A stretch of 64,000 bases of DNA from positions 62,001-126,000 of the forward strand of contig CAKZPI010000013.1 of assembly GCA_937139155.1 (NCBI GenBank). Reading direction: 5' to 3'. This stretch comes from an uncultured Flavobacteriales bacterium (GTDB taxonomy: Bacteria; Bacteroidota; Bacteroidia; Flavobacteriales; JBLHRE01). Made by a program: the position numbers and the translations under genes. The first letter of the stretch is position 1; each line of letters opens with the position of its first letter. A model generated the notes under the pieces. It did no database searches. It was not told the DNA's origin and saw nothing but the letters and a program-made list of their open reading frames with translations. This document shows positions 34,438 through 44,025 of this stretch, piece after piece.

Positions 34438-36051
34438 TTATTTTAAGTCAAGCATGAGTGCCGATTCAATGTATTGAGCAGGAATAGCAAATCCAATGCC
34501 TTCAACACCAAAACCCACAATTTTGGCATTTACAATTCCTATTAAGCCACCATCTTTGTAGACCAATGCTCCTCCAGAATTACCTCCGTTAATAGGCACG
34601 TCGGTTTGGATGGTTACCCGGCCTTGGTCCTCCCGCTTTCCAGAAATAATGCCTTTAGAAACGGTTTGACCAAGATCAACCGAGCCTGGGGCTCCGATTG
34701 CAAATACATCTGAACCGACAAGAATTAGGTCTTGGTTTAAAGGGCTTAGGGTAATAAGGCTGTCTGCTTCAATTTTAATCAAGGCTAGGTCGTAAACTGG
34801 GTTGGCCCGGATGATTTTTGCTTCCAGCTCAATGCCTGAGCTAAACCGAACCTTGAGGTCTCGCTCATCACTCATGGCCTTTTTCACTACGTGATGGTTG
34901 GTAATGATGTATCCGTTTTTACCAATTACCACCCCAGACCCATGTGATTGTTTATCTACTATGGTTACTACGGATGCCATGGCTGCACCAACAGAAGAAG
35001 TGGATGTGTCTGGGTTTTGAAGAATCAGTATGGAGTCCCAGGAAGACTGAACCTGATCAAACTTTGAGCTTGACTGTTCAATATATTCTTTTACCGAAGG
35101 CTTCTTTATGAACTCTACCATGGTGCGCTCAAAAAGGTCGGCCAAACTAGCACTTACGGCATCGTCAATTAGGTCTGCGTCCTTTTCATGAACGGAGAAA
35201 ATAGACTCTCCGTAAATCTCATATTTCGCAATTTTGGCTCCGGTATATTCATTGGTTAAAGTCCATTCTACTTCTCCGGTGACTTGGAGTATGTTTCCGA
35301 TGATTATGGTTTTAGCCGAACGCAGATTAGCAGAAATGGTGTTTTCTGCAAAGCTGGAGGAATAAATTTTTTGGGTCGTATCTACAAATCCGGTTTGAGC
35401 CAGTCGTTTTTTAAGCTCAATAGAGAATAAGGATTCCTCCACTTTGATGGCCTCACTCGAATACCTGCTAAGGCTCGGCTTTCCCTTATTGTATATGTGG
35501 AAATTTGCATAATATTCCGTGGTTAGGGCCCCTTCTTTTAAATCAATATTAACGGAACCCAAGCCAAGCATTTGGCCCTCTTCTTTACGGGTGGGGTATT
35601 CTTCAAGTTCAGGTAAGGTAATGGGGCCTTTGTATACTTTCCATGTTGAAGTGAAAACTGTGGCAACGGCAATGCTAGCTGGTATCAAAGCCTCAGAGCC
35701 TAATACGTAATCTGGATTGGACTTAAGAGCATATAGGGCCGCACCCCCTAATAGTCCAAAATCAGCCAATTTTAGGAGGTTCAGCCGGTTCGATTTAAGA
35801 GCAATGGTTTGGGGTAAAGCTCCTTCTCTTTCCAGCCTTATGACATTTGACCCTATGTAATTCTTAAGTCGTGCCTTTTTAAGGTCAGCACTGTCTACGT
35901 CTAAGAAGTGATTCCCGCTTAAAACGGAAACCTGAGTTTCAGGGTGATCGGGTACCAGCTCTACCTTGCTATATCTAACGAATGAAGTAATACAGCTTGT
36001 GAAGGTCAGGCTTAAGGTAAAAATTAGGGCAAAGGGTAAAATTTTTCGCAT
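34438..36051 (-). CDS. Lipoprotein trypsin-like serine protease (S1C-type, no PDZ), array copy 3
   Basis: 537 residues. Lipobox TFTSC with Cys at residue 20. It has the same layout as copy 2: unknown N-terminal domain with NILQVTGEVEWTLTN, then His in IITNHHVV, Asp in NPVYDLALI and Ser in GNSGGALV (about residue 492). Part of the protease region (34519-34617) is almost identical in DNA to copy 2 (32877-32980), while other parts differ much more. The strand, spacing (39 nt) and common start motifs indicate one transcription unit with copies 1-4. Confidence 0.88.
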   Translation of the reverse strand: MRKILPFALIFTLSLTFTSCITSFVRYSKVELVPDHPETQVSVLSGNHFLDVDSADLKKARLKNYIGSNVIRLEREGALPQTIALKSNRLNLLKLADFGLLGGAALYALKSNPDYVLGSEALIPASIAVATVFTSTWKVYKGPITLPELEEYPTRKEEGQMLGLGSVNIDLKEGALTTEYYANFHIYNKGKPSLSRYSSEAIKVEESLFSIELKKRLAQTGFVDTTQKIYSSSFAENTISANLRSAKTIIIGNILQVTGEVEWTLTNEYTGAKIAKYEIYGESIFSVHEKDADLIDDAVSASLADLFERTMVEFIKKPSVKEYIEQSSSKFDQVQSSWDSILILQNPDTSTSSVGAAMASVVTIVDKQSHGSGVVIGKNGYIITNHHVVKKAMSDERDLKVRFSSGIELEAKIIRANPVYDLALIKIEADSLITLSPLNQDLILVGSDVFAIGAPGSVDLGQTVSKGIISGKREDQGRVTIQTDVPINGGNSGGALVYKDGGLIGIVNAKIVGFGVEGIGFAIPAQYIESALMLDLK

Positions 36052-36090
36052 TTCAGAGTGGATTAATTAAGCTTTTACCTTTACGAGGCC

Positions 36091-37707
36091 TTATTTTCTC
36101 TCAAGTTCAATTTTAAGGGCAGACTCAATGTATTCTGCAGGGATGGCAAAGCCGATTCCTTCGACCCCAAAGCCTACAATTTTGGCATTCACAATGCCTA
36201 ATAAGGAGCCGTCAGTATATACCAAGGCGCCCCCAGAGTTTCCTCCGTTAATGGGCACATCCGTTTGAATGGTTACCTGGTCATTATCAACCCGTTTACC
36301 GGAAATAATGCCCTTTGAAAGCGTTTGGCCTAGGTCAACCGAACTTGGGGTTCCGATGGCAAATACGTCTTCACCAATGCGAATGTCATTGATTTGAAGG
36401 GGGCTTAAGGTGGTGAGATTTTCCGCATCGATCTTTATCAAAGCCAAGTCGAAAATAGGATTGGTTCGAATGATTTCAGCCGTAGACTCAAGTCCCTGAC
36501 CAAAACGAATTTTCAAGTCTCGTTTTTCGCGCAAAGCATCTTTAACTACATGGTGATTGGTAATAATGTAACCATTCGACCCAATTACAACCCCAGATCC
36601 GTGTCCGTTTTTATCAACCACGGTTACCACCGAAGCCAAAGCTTGTCCGGCAGAGCTAAGGTTGGTGTCTGGGTTTTGAATGATCTTTAAGGAGTCCCAC
36701 TCTTCATGGAGGTTGGCAAAGCTAGACTCCGTTTTCTCCAATTGGGTTTTCACCTTGGGTTTTTCAAAGAAATCGTAAAGGGTTCGTTCGAAAACATTGG
36801 CCAATCCACTGCGGATGGCTTCCTCTTCTGAGATATAGCTTGGGTGAAAAACCGACTTACCCATAAGGGTATAGCGAGCAATGGTATCTCCAGTAACCTC
36901 ATTGGTGAGGGTCCATTCAACATCTCCTTCAACCGTAAGAGCTGAGCCTACATGTTTGATGGAAGCTGACACCAATTGGGCTGAGATTTTAGACTCTACA
37001 AATCGGCTTGAGAAGAGCTTTGATGTGGTGTCAATATACCCGGTTTTCCCAAGGCGGGCCTTTAAATCTTCTGAGAACAAAGATTCTTTAACATACACCT
37101 CATCTTTCCCATAGACCCAGGTGGAAGGCTTTTGTTTTACAAACCTTTTTAGAGATTTGTAATAGTATATTCGTATATCATTTTCTCCTAAACTAATATC
37201 TACAGGCCCCAAGGCCAGTTTAGGAGCTCCTTCGTTTTGAACTGGGTAGGGCTTTAATGCTGGAAGCTCATAGGTGCCCCCGTTTACGATCCATTGTGGA
37301 GATACCGCAAAAGACACAAGAGACATTAAACCATAAATCATGAACATTCCATTTGCCTCTCCGGACAAACTTTCGCTTGTTGCTCCCAAGATGGTCATGC
37401 CTAAGCCAAAGCCAAGATCCCCCAGCTTATAAGGGTTTACCTTTTTCGGGAAGACATAATAGTTTTCCGGAAAATGTCCCTCCTTCTCTAGAAGAAAAAT
37501 GGTCGGCCCTTGGTAGTTTTCCAGGATTACCTCTTGGAGAGTCTCTTCTGGAACCCTTTCATAGGTGTCGTAATTGAGTTTAGACACTTTGGTGTTTTCC
37601 TGGGCTGGGTTTAACTGAACAGGACTTTTCCTGTTTAACATGGCAATACACCCTGTAAAGGATGCTGAAATCGCAATTAGGATTGCGAAAGAAAGTATTC
37701 TTCTCAT
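36091..37707 (-). CDS. Lipoprotein trypsin-like serine protease (S1C-type, no PDZ), array copy 4
   Basis: 538 residues. Lipobox SFTGC with Cys at residue 20. Triad residues are His in IITNHHVV, Asp in NPIFDLALI and Ser in GNSGGALV (about residue 491). The N-terminal domain is the most divergent of the three active copies (LTVEGDVEWTLTNEVTG). It is the first gene of the array, preceded by a -7 element TAGTTTTG at 37728-37735. The four genes form a tandem paralog set whose N-terminal domain I do not recognise. An alpha/beta fold like that of CsgG/LpoB-type proteins is only a guess. Confidence 0.88.
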   Translation of the reverse strand: MRRILSFAILIAISASFTGCIAMLNRKSPVQLNPAQENTKVSKLNYDTYERVPEETLQEVILENYQGPTIFLLEKEGHFPENYYVFPKKVNPYKLGDLGFGLGMTILGATSESLSGEANGMFMIYGLMSLVSFAVSPQWIVNGGTYELPALKPYPVQNEGAPKLALGPVDISLGENDIRIYYYKSLKRFVKQKPSTWVYGKDEVYVKESLFSEDLKARLGKTGYIDTTSKLFSSRFVESKISAQLVSASIKHVGSALTVEGDVEWTLTNEVTGDTIARYTLMGKSVFHPSYISEEEAIRSGLANVFERTLYDFFEKPKVKTQLEKTESSFANLHEEWDSLKIIQNPDTNLSSAGQALASVVTVVDKNGHGSGVVIGSNGYIITNHHVVKDALREKRDLKIRFGQGLESTAEIIRTNPIFDLALIKIDAENLTTLSPLQINDIRIGEDVFAIGTPSSVDLGQTLSKGIISGKRVDNDQVTIQTDVPINGGNSGGALVYTDGSLLGIVNAKIVGFGVEGIGFAIPAEYIESALKIELERK

Positions 37708-37727
37708 GGTGAGCTTGGATTAGTGGC

Positions 37728-37735
37728 CAAAACTA
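37728..37735 (-). promoter_or_regulatory. -7 element of the protease array
   Basis: TAGTTTTG on the minus strand, 20 nt before the ATG at 37707. The 170-bp gap to the divergent amidohydrolase contains nothing else I can name. Confidence 0.45.
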
Positions 37736-37877
37736 ACAAAAATCAATTGGCATTTGTTTCGATTTATTTTTTAAGGATAATTGGGTGATTGTCTGAGTTT
37801 TAGTGGGCATTCAGGAAGGGCAGGGTAATTCATTGGTTTAATTACATTAAATTCCGCCCTCTTAAAACGTAGATTCT

Positions 37878-40859
37878 ATGCGCAAGTTTTTCCTGTTTAT
37901 ATTGGTGGTTTTGGGCGGATTTTCTTTCGGCCAATCCACTTTTCCTACCAATGGTATGAAGGAGTCTTCAAGCCTCTATGCTATTCTTGGGGCAAATGTG
38001 GTGACCCGGTTTGATGCCGAAGCAAAACAAGTCGACCTCCTGGTTCAGGATGGAGAAATCCTGGCCATTGGATCCAATTTAAAGGTTCCAGATCATGCAG
38101 TTCGCGTACAAGCCGATGGAAAATACATTTATCCGGGCTTCATTGACCTTTTGAGTTCGTATGGTTTGAAAGAGACCTCCCGCAGCAAATGGGACCCCTT
38201 TCCTCAATACGAGTCAGAAACCCCAGGAGCCTTTGCCTGGAACGAGTGTTTAAAGCCCGAGTATCGGGCGGCCGAAGATTTTGAGGTTTCCAAAAACCAA
38301 GCAGAAGGGCTTCGGAAAAAAGGGTTTACAGCGGTTCTTGCCCATAGAGAAGATGGCCTTGCAAGAGGTTCTGGAGTTTTTCTTGGATTGAACAGTACAA
38401 ATCCGCATACCGCCATTATTAAGCCCAAGGCTTCTGGGCATTTGTCTTTTTTTAAGGGAAGCAGCCGACAGGCATATCCCTCTTCCCTTATGGGGATGAT
38501 GGCCCTTTTGAAACAAACTTATTTGGATGCAGAATGGTATGCCGCTGGTGGCTATGAAGAAGAGACAAACCTTTCTTTAGAAGCCTGGAATGAGTTGAAA
38601 GCCCTCCCCACCTTTTTCAAGGCAGGCGATTATCTTTCCTCGCTAAGGGCCGCTAAACTGGGGAATGAATTCAACCAATCCTATGTATTCTACGGGTCAG
38701 GCGATGAGTACAAGCGCTTAAAATCCATAAAGGCCACCGGGGCCGCTTTTGTATTGCCTCTAAACTTCCCTGCAGTCTATGATGTGGAGGATCCAAGAAT
38801 GGCCGAGTTTGTTCCCTTGTCGGACATGAAACATTGGGAATTGGCCCCTGCAAATCCTGCCTTCTTCGAAAAAGAAGGAATTCCTTTTGCCCTTACGGCA
38901 GATGGAAGTGATGATTTTTGGGGGAATCTTCGGAAGGCGCTAGAACACGGCCTTTCTGAGAAGATGGCCCTAAAAGCCCTAACCTATAATCCGGCAAGGT
39001 TCTTAAATCTTACCGAAGATTTTGGAAGCCTGAACCGTGGCAAAAAAGCGCATTTCATCATTACCTCTAGCCCCATTTTTGAATCCGATATGGTCATCAT
39101 GGAAAACTGGTCGAACGGTGAACGAATGGTTTTCCACCACGAACCTCCCATTGACCTCCGAGGCAATTTTGATCTTAGCTTTAATGGAATTAATAATCAA
39201 CTTGAAATTACAGGAAGCCTAAGCAATCCAAAGGCCTCCCTTTGGCTCGATTCAACCCAAATCAAGGGGCAAATCAAGGTTATAGATAGATCAGTACAAT
39301 TCTCGTTTTACCACGATTCCTTGCTTGCTGGAACCTGGAGGTTCTCCGGGCATGTTTTCCAAGATCATTGGGCCGGTTCTGCCGTGGGTCCTGATGGGGT
39401 TTGGAAGGAATTTGAAGCCAAGCGTACGGCGGAATTTCAAGATTCTGAAGAGGATGAAGCCAAAGAATCAGCCACTCGTGAGCTTGGAGAAATCTGGTAT
39501 CCGCTTAAAGCCTACGGACAGGTGGAAATTCCTGAAGAAGGAAACCTAATCTTTCGAAACGCTACTCTATGGACCAATGAGGAAACGGGGATTTTAGAGG
39601 GCTATGACTTAGCCATTTCTAAAGGTAAGATCATTGGACTCGGCAAGAACCTAGATGCACGAGCCACTTTCAAAGGAAGGGGAGGGAAAGTCCAAGAAAT
39701 TGATGCCTCAGGCCTTCACCTCACCTCTGGAATCATTGACGAACACTCGCATATTGCGATTTCAAGAGGGGTGAATGAAAGCGGGCAAAATTCAAGCGCT
39801 GAGGTGTCTATTGCCGATGTAATTAACCCTGACGACATCAATATTTACCGTCAACTCTCAGGTGGGGTGACCGCGGCACAACTTCTACACGGTTCTGCCA
39901 ATCCTATTGGGGGTCAATCTGCCATCATCAAACTCCGCTGGGGCATGGATGCAGAAGACTTTAAAATCGATGGGGCAGATGGATTCATAAAGTTTGCCTT
40001 AGGAGAGAATGTGAAGCAAACCAATTGGGGCGACTTCCAAACCGTGCGCTATCCTCAAACAAGAATGGGGGTTGAGCAGGCCTTTTATGATTATTTCTGG
40101 AGGGCCAGGGCCTATGAAAAGGAGAAAGAGACCGCTTTGCGCGATAAGAAGCCTTTCCGAAAAGATCTGGAAATGGAGGTCTTGCTTGAAATCCTTAACC
40201 GGGAACGATTTATTTCCTGCCATAGCTATGTACAAAGTGAAATCAATATGCTCATGCATGTTGCCGATAGTATGGGATTCACCCTGAATACCTTTACCCA
40301 TATTTTGGAGGGCTATAAGGTGGCTGAAAAAATGGCCGAACACGGGGCCGGAGGCTCAACTTTCTCGGATTGGTGGGCTTATAAATACGAGGTAAACGAT
40401 GCCATTCCTTATAATGCAGCCCTCATGCACCAAGCCGGGGTGGTGGTTGCCATTAATTCAGACGATGCAGAAATGGCAAGGCGCTTAAATCAGGAAGCCG
40501 GAAAAGGGGTTAAATACGGAGGTATGTCAAAGGAGGAGGCCTGGAAAATGGTCACCCTCAATCCGGCCAAACTGCTTCATCTTGACAACCGCATGGGAAG
40601 TTTGAAAATTGGCAAGGATGCAGACCTTGTACTTTGGTCGAAAGAGCCCTTGAGCATTGACGCTGTGGCATTACAAACCTATGTTGACGGCCGACTGCTG
40701 TACAGCAAATCGGATTCAGATAATCGGAACAAAGAAATTCAAGCCGAGCGTGCCAGATTGATACAAGCCATGCTTGACGCGAAAGCTGGAGGAGAGCGGG
40801 TTCAAAAGCCCAAGCCAGTTCATAAACACCTTTACCACTGTGATGACCTTGAAGAATAA
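37878..40859 (+). CDS. Secreted double-domain amidohydrolase family protein
   Basis: 993 residues with a signal peptide (MRKFFLFILVVLGGFSFGQ). Two amidohydrolase-like halves are joined. The first (to about 430) has lost the HxH metal pair (GFIDLLSSYG), but keeps the NPARFLNLTEDFGSLNRGKKA closing strand. The second (from about 560) has an intact start IIDEHSHIAIS, later His-containing CHSYVQSEIN and THILEGYKV, VVAINSDD and the closing NPAKLLHLDNRMGSLKIGKDAD. Thus one active and one inactive site is likely. The substrate is unknown; imidazolonepropionase-like. The downstream gene (4 nt away) is a related metal-free protein. Confidence 0.85.
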   Translation: MRKFFLFILVVLGGFSFGQSTFPTNGMKESSSLYAILGANVVTRFDAEAKQVDLLVQDGEILAIGSNLKVPDHAVRVQADGKYIYPGFIDLLSSYGLKETSRSKWDPFPQYESETPGAFAWNECLKPEYRAAEDFEVSKNQAEGLRKKGFTAVLAHREDGLARGSGVFLGLNSTNPHTAIIKPKASGHLSFFKGSSRQAYPSSLMGMMALLKQTYLDAEWYAAGGYEEETNLSLEAWNELKALPTFFKAGDYLSSLRAAKLGNEFNQSYVFYGSGDEYKRLKSIKATGAAFVLPLNFPAVYDVEDPRMAEFVPLSDMKHWELAPANPAFFEKEGIPFALTADGSDDFWGNLRKALEHGLSEKMALKALTYNPARFLNLTEDFGSLNRGKKAHFIITSSPIFESDMVIMENWSNGERMVFHHEPPIDLRGNFDLSFNGINNQLEITGSLSNPKASLWLDSTQIKGQIKVIDRSVQFSFYHDSLLAGTWRFSGHVFQDHWAGSAVGPDGVWKEFEAKRTAEFQDSEEDEAKESATRELGEIWYPLKAYGQVEIPEEGNLIFRNATLWTNEETGILEGYDLAISKGKIIGLGKNLDARATFKGRGGKVQEIDASGLHLTSGIIDEHSHIAISRGVNESGQNSSAEVSIADVINPDDINIYRQLSGGVTAAQLLHGSANPIGGQSAIIKLRWGMDAEDFKIDGADGFIKFALGENVKQTNWGDFQTVRYPQTRMGVEQAFYDYFWRARAYEKEKETALRDKKPFRKDLEMEVLLEILNRERFISCHSYVQSEINMLMHVADSMGFTLNTFTHILEGYKVAEKMAEHGAGGSTFSDWWAYKYEVNDAIPYNAALMHQAGVVVAINSDDAEMARRLNQEAGKGVKYGGMSKEEAWKMVTLNPAKLLHLDNRMGSLKIGKDADLVLWSKEPLSIDAVALQTYVDGRLLYSKSDSDNRNKEIQAERARLIQAMLDAKAGGERVQKPKPVHKHLYHCDDLEE

Positions 40860-40863
40860 AATC

Positions 40864-42153
40864 ATGAAAAAGCATATTCTATTTTTAGCCCTTTTCGGAT
40901 TCAGCTCAGCATTATGGGCCCAAACGCCTGCTCAAGAGCAAGAAAAGCGCGTGATTCTTTATGGGGGAATTGCTCACTTGGGCAATGGTACCCTATTGGA
41001 CCATTCCGTTATCATTTTTGAGGAAGGCAAAATTACGGCTGTAGCCGATGCCCGAACCGTGCGACTGGATACTAATGGTGCTGAATACCACGATATTACC
41101 GGAAAGCACGTGTACCCAGGGTTCATACTTCCAAATACCAGCTTGGGCTTGGCAGAAATTGATGCCGTTCGGGCCACCCGAGATTATAATGAAGTTGGAT
41201 CTTATACCCCGAATGTAAGAGGAATCATTGCCTACAATACCGAATCTAAGATTACTGCAACCGTACGTACCAACGGAATCCTCATGGCTCAAATTTGTCC
41301 GAGAGGCGGGGTGCTACCCGGAAGGTCTAGTTTGGTTGACCTAGACGGATGGAACTGGGAGGATGCAGCCTATTTGATGGACGAAGGGCAGCAACTTTAT
41401 TGGCCCTCTATGGTTACTTGGCAATGGGGTGAAGGTTGGGTGACCAATGAAGATTACCAAACCGACATCGAGGAGTTAAAGGCCTTTTTCAAGAAAGCCA
41501 AGGCCTATACACAGATGAAAAACCCCAAGCAGAAAGACCTTCGGTATGAAGCTCTTCGAGGGATATTTTCAGGGAAGGAAGCCCTTTACATTCACGCTAA
41601 TTTCGCCAGTGATATTGAGCAGTCTGTACTCTTTGCCAAAGATTTGGGGGTGAAACGAATTGTGGTTGTAGGCGGAAAAGAAGCTCATCGAGTGACTGAT
41701 TTCCTGGTAAAGCATGAAATTCCTTTGATTTTGTCTCGCCTCCACAGCTTGCCCTATCATGAAGATGACCCGGTAGATTTGCCTTATAAACTTCCTAAGA
41801 TTCTCTACGATGCCGGAGTGCTGTTCTGCTTAGATTATCAGGGAGATATGGAAAGAATGGGGTCTAGAAACCTTCCCTTCCTGGCCGGAACTGCAAGAGC
41901 TTACGGAATACCCGAGGAAGAAGCCGTGAAATTAATCACCTCCAATCCGGCCAAAATATTTGGAATCAGTGATTTGGTAGGAACCCTTGAGCCAGGAAAG
42001 GACGCCAGCATTGTTGTATCCGAAGGAGATGCCTTGGACATGGCCAGCAACCGGATTGTCTTGGCCTTCATTCGAGGGAAAAAGCTTGAGCTTACCAACC
42101 ATCAAATGGAATTGTACGAGAAGTATAAAGGGAAAATAGAGGAAGGGAAATAA
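40864..42153 (+). CDS. Secreted amidohydrolase-like protein without metal ligands
   Basis: 429 residues from MKKHILFLALFGFSSALWAQ (signal peptide). Earlier frame starts lie in the upstream gene. The amidohydrolase fold is visible from VYPGFILPNTSLGLAEIDAVRATRDYNEVG to the SNPAKIFGISDLVGTLEPGKDAS end, but the region where HxH should lie reads NTSLGL. It is therefore probably not a metal-dependent hydrolase on its own and may pair with the 993-residue protein, whose first half is similarly reduced. 4 nt separate the two genes, so one operon. Confidence 0.8.
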   Translation: MKKHILFLALFGFSSALWAQTPAQEQEKRVILYGGIAHLGNGTLLDHSVIIFEEGKITAVADARTVRLDTNGAEYHDITGKHVYPGFILPNTSLGLAEIDAVRATRDYNEVGSYTPNVRGIIAYNTESKITATVRTNGILMAQICPRGGVLPGRSSLVDLDGWNWEDAAYLMDEGQQLYWPSMVTWQWGEGWVTNEDYQTDIEELKAFFKKAKAYTQMKNPKQKDLRYEALRGIFSGKEALYIHANFASDIEQSVLFAKDLGVKRIVVVGGKEAHRVTDFLVKHEIPLILSRLHSLPYHEDDPVDLPYKLPKILYDAGVLFCLDYQGDMERMGSRNLPFLAGTARAYGIPEEEAVKLITSNPAKIFGISDLVGTLEPGKDASIVVSEGDALDMASNRIVLAFIRGKKLELTNHQMELYEKYKGKIEEGK

Positions 42154-42173
42154 GAGTGATTTCACCCTTTCCC

Positions 42174-43967
42174 TCACCGAATCAAATGGAAAAACCCTGA
42201 TTTTTGGTTGATTTCTCCTATTCCATTTGAATGTCTCAAGGTGTAATAATAAACCCCTTCAGAAGCATCCGAGCTTCCAATTTTACCATTCCAGAAGTTT
42301 TCAGGTTCATGGGTGGTGAAAACTCTTTTGCCCCAGCGGTTGAAAATGGAAATCTCAAAATTTTCAGGCGGACAATTTGATTTGTAGGAAAAGAGATCCC
42401 CTTCTGCATCCCCATTTGGGGTGAAAATATTTGGAAGGGTAATTTCACATTCACAATCGCCAGAATGAATGGTGTAATCCATTCGTTGTGGTCCGCAGTG
42501 GCTGTAAAAGTTTACCCAAAACTTACCGGGTAGATTATGGCTTTGGGCCCAACCTGTGGTACCGTCGCTCCAAACTACCGAGTCAAGGCTTTGGGGACCA
42601 GCTTGAATCCAAGTAGTCTTTCCCGGGCAGATTGAGTGATCACTAATGGTTATTTCAAGCTCAGGTTCGCATAAGCAAACCGAATCAACTCTTTCTAAAG
42701 GTAGGTCAAAAACCTGTGGGGAATAAGGCAGGAGGGAAACGTTTGAGTCAATTACAAGGCTGGGATTGGAGATGTTCGGAGTGATTGAGGTTTCTGAGTA
42801 GAGGAGCTTTTCGCAATTAAGCAAAGCTTGAATGGGAGTAGAAATGATCCTGATGCCGCGGTCTCCTGAGCTGGGCTTTAATTCAGAATACCCCATGATC
42901 AATTGGTTGTTTTGGAAGGATAAAATGTGTCCAAATTTTTCAACCGAAACTTCCAGGTCATAAGGAAGGGAAACCGCCTCTTCAATGGCACCGTCTAGGC
43001 TCATTTTTAAGTAGAAGGGCAATTCTTTGCCCATTGATTCTTGTGAGGAGCCTAATATATGCAGGCTTGAGTCTTCTTGTGTAAAGTATAAAGTTCCTGA
43101 GCTTTCGTCACCCCCTAGGTCGATTTGTTTTGACCAAATATGGTTGAGGTTACTGTCTACTAGGGTTATGATCAAGTCGTCTCCACTTGTAAGCCCACTA
43201 AGCTTGGCAATCGCATAAAGGTTACCGTTTTCTAGGCTGGTTCCTCCGAAAAAACTTAATTCACCACCAAAGTCCATCAAGATCTGACTCTGAATTTCAA
43301 GCTTTTGGTTGACCTTGGAAAGAAGCCCAGAGCGATAACCGTTGGAAAGTAATTCAGAATTTCCTAAGCCAACTATATCCCCTGTAGAGGTTAATTTCAA
43401 AGAGGGAAAATGGTCATTAAATGTCCCCGACATGTGTTTGGACCGAACCAGATTGCCATTTTCATCAATCATTGAAATACCAGCATCCGATGAGCCAGCA
43501 CCGCATCCTGAGGTATGTGATACGGCTATTAAGTTGTTGTTAAGCGGAAGAAGGCCTCTACAAGAAATAGGAGCTGAACTAGGGCAGGTTAACTTCCGAC
43601 CCCAAATAAAATTCCCATCGAGGTCAAATTTCAAGACTATTCCATCCACTAAGTCGTCCGAGCCAGTCATGTAAATGGCTGAATCAGTTAAGGCTATGGT
43701 TGTAGGGATGGCTTTTATGGGGCTCGGGCCCTGAATTTCCTTGGCCCAAATGGGCTGACCAAATTCGTCAAGGCGGTAGAGAAAAAGCATCTCCACTCCT
43801 AGTTTCACCTTTTGTCCGGCCATTAGGGCACCATTATCAAGGGTAACTAGGCTTTGAATTTGATCATCTTCGGGGCTCTCAAGAAATGCCGTAGATTGGG
43901 TAAAAGCAAAAAGGGGAAATAGGAAAAAACCCATTAGAAATAGACGGTAGGTGGAAATCATCTTCAT
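42174..43967 (-). CDS. Type IX-secreted protein with gliding-motility C-terminal (type B) sorting domain
   Basis: 597 residues. Signal peptide ends at LFAFTQ. A long WD/PQQ-like beta-propeller pattern follows (repeats like GNLIVTLVDSNLNHIWSK and WAKEIQGPSP), then a Cys-rich CECEITLPNIFTPNGDAEGD segment that opens the C-terminal sorting domain and ends SGFFHLIR. IFNRWGKRVF and GVYYYTLRH are its hallmarks. Exported across the outer membrane by the type IX system and probably anchored at the surface. TACCTTTA (43972-43979) lies 4 nt before the ATG. Confidence 0.9.
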   Translation of the reverse strand: MKMISTYRLFLMGFFLFPLFAFTQSTAFLESPEDDQIQSLVTLDNGALMAGQKVKLGVEMLFLYRLDEFGQPIWAKEIQGPSPIKAIPTTIALTDSAIYMTGSDDLVDGIVLKFDLDGNFIWGRKLTCPSSAPISCRGLLPLNNNLIAVSHTSGCGAGSSDAGISMIDENGNLVRSKHMSGTFNDHFPSLKLTSTGDIVGLGNSELLSNGYRSGLLSKVNQKLEIQSQILMDFGGELSFFGGTSLENGNLYAIAKLSGLTSGDDLIITLVDSNLNHIWSKQIDLGGDESSGTLYFTQEDSSLHILGSSQESMGKELPFYLKMSLDGAIEEAVSLPYDLEVSVEKFGHILSFQNNQLIMGYSELKPSSGDRGIRIISTPIQALLNCEKLLYSETSITPNISNPSLVIDSNVSLLPYSPQVFDLPLERVDSVCLCEPELEITISDHSICPGKTTWIQAGPQSLDSVVWSDGTTGWAQSHNLPGKFWVNFYSHCGPQRMDYTIHSGDCECEITLPNIFTPNGDAEGDLFSYKSNCPPENFEISIFNRWGKRVFTTHEPENFWNGKIGSSDASEGVYYYTLRHSNGIGEINQKSGFFHLIR

Positions 43968-44025
43968 CGCCTAAAGGTATGGTTTTCCCCATTTTCCCTT
44001 TAAAAAGTGGTTTGAAGCAGTTTAA

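Noticed and set aside
37878..39170. First half of the 993-residue amidohydrolase as a pseudogene
   Set aside because: It is in frame with the intact second half and keeps the closing motifs; loss of metal ligands alone is not decay.
40774..40863. N-terminal extension of the second amidohydrolase-like gene
   Set aside because: It lies inside the upstream gene and precedes a standard signal peptide starting at 40864.
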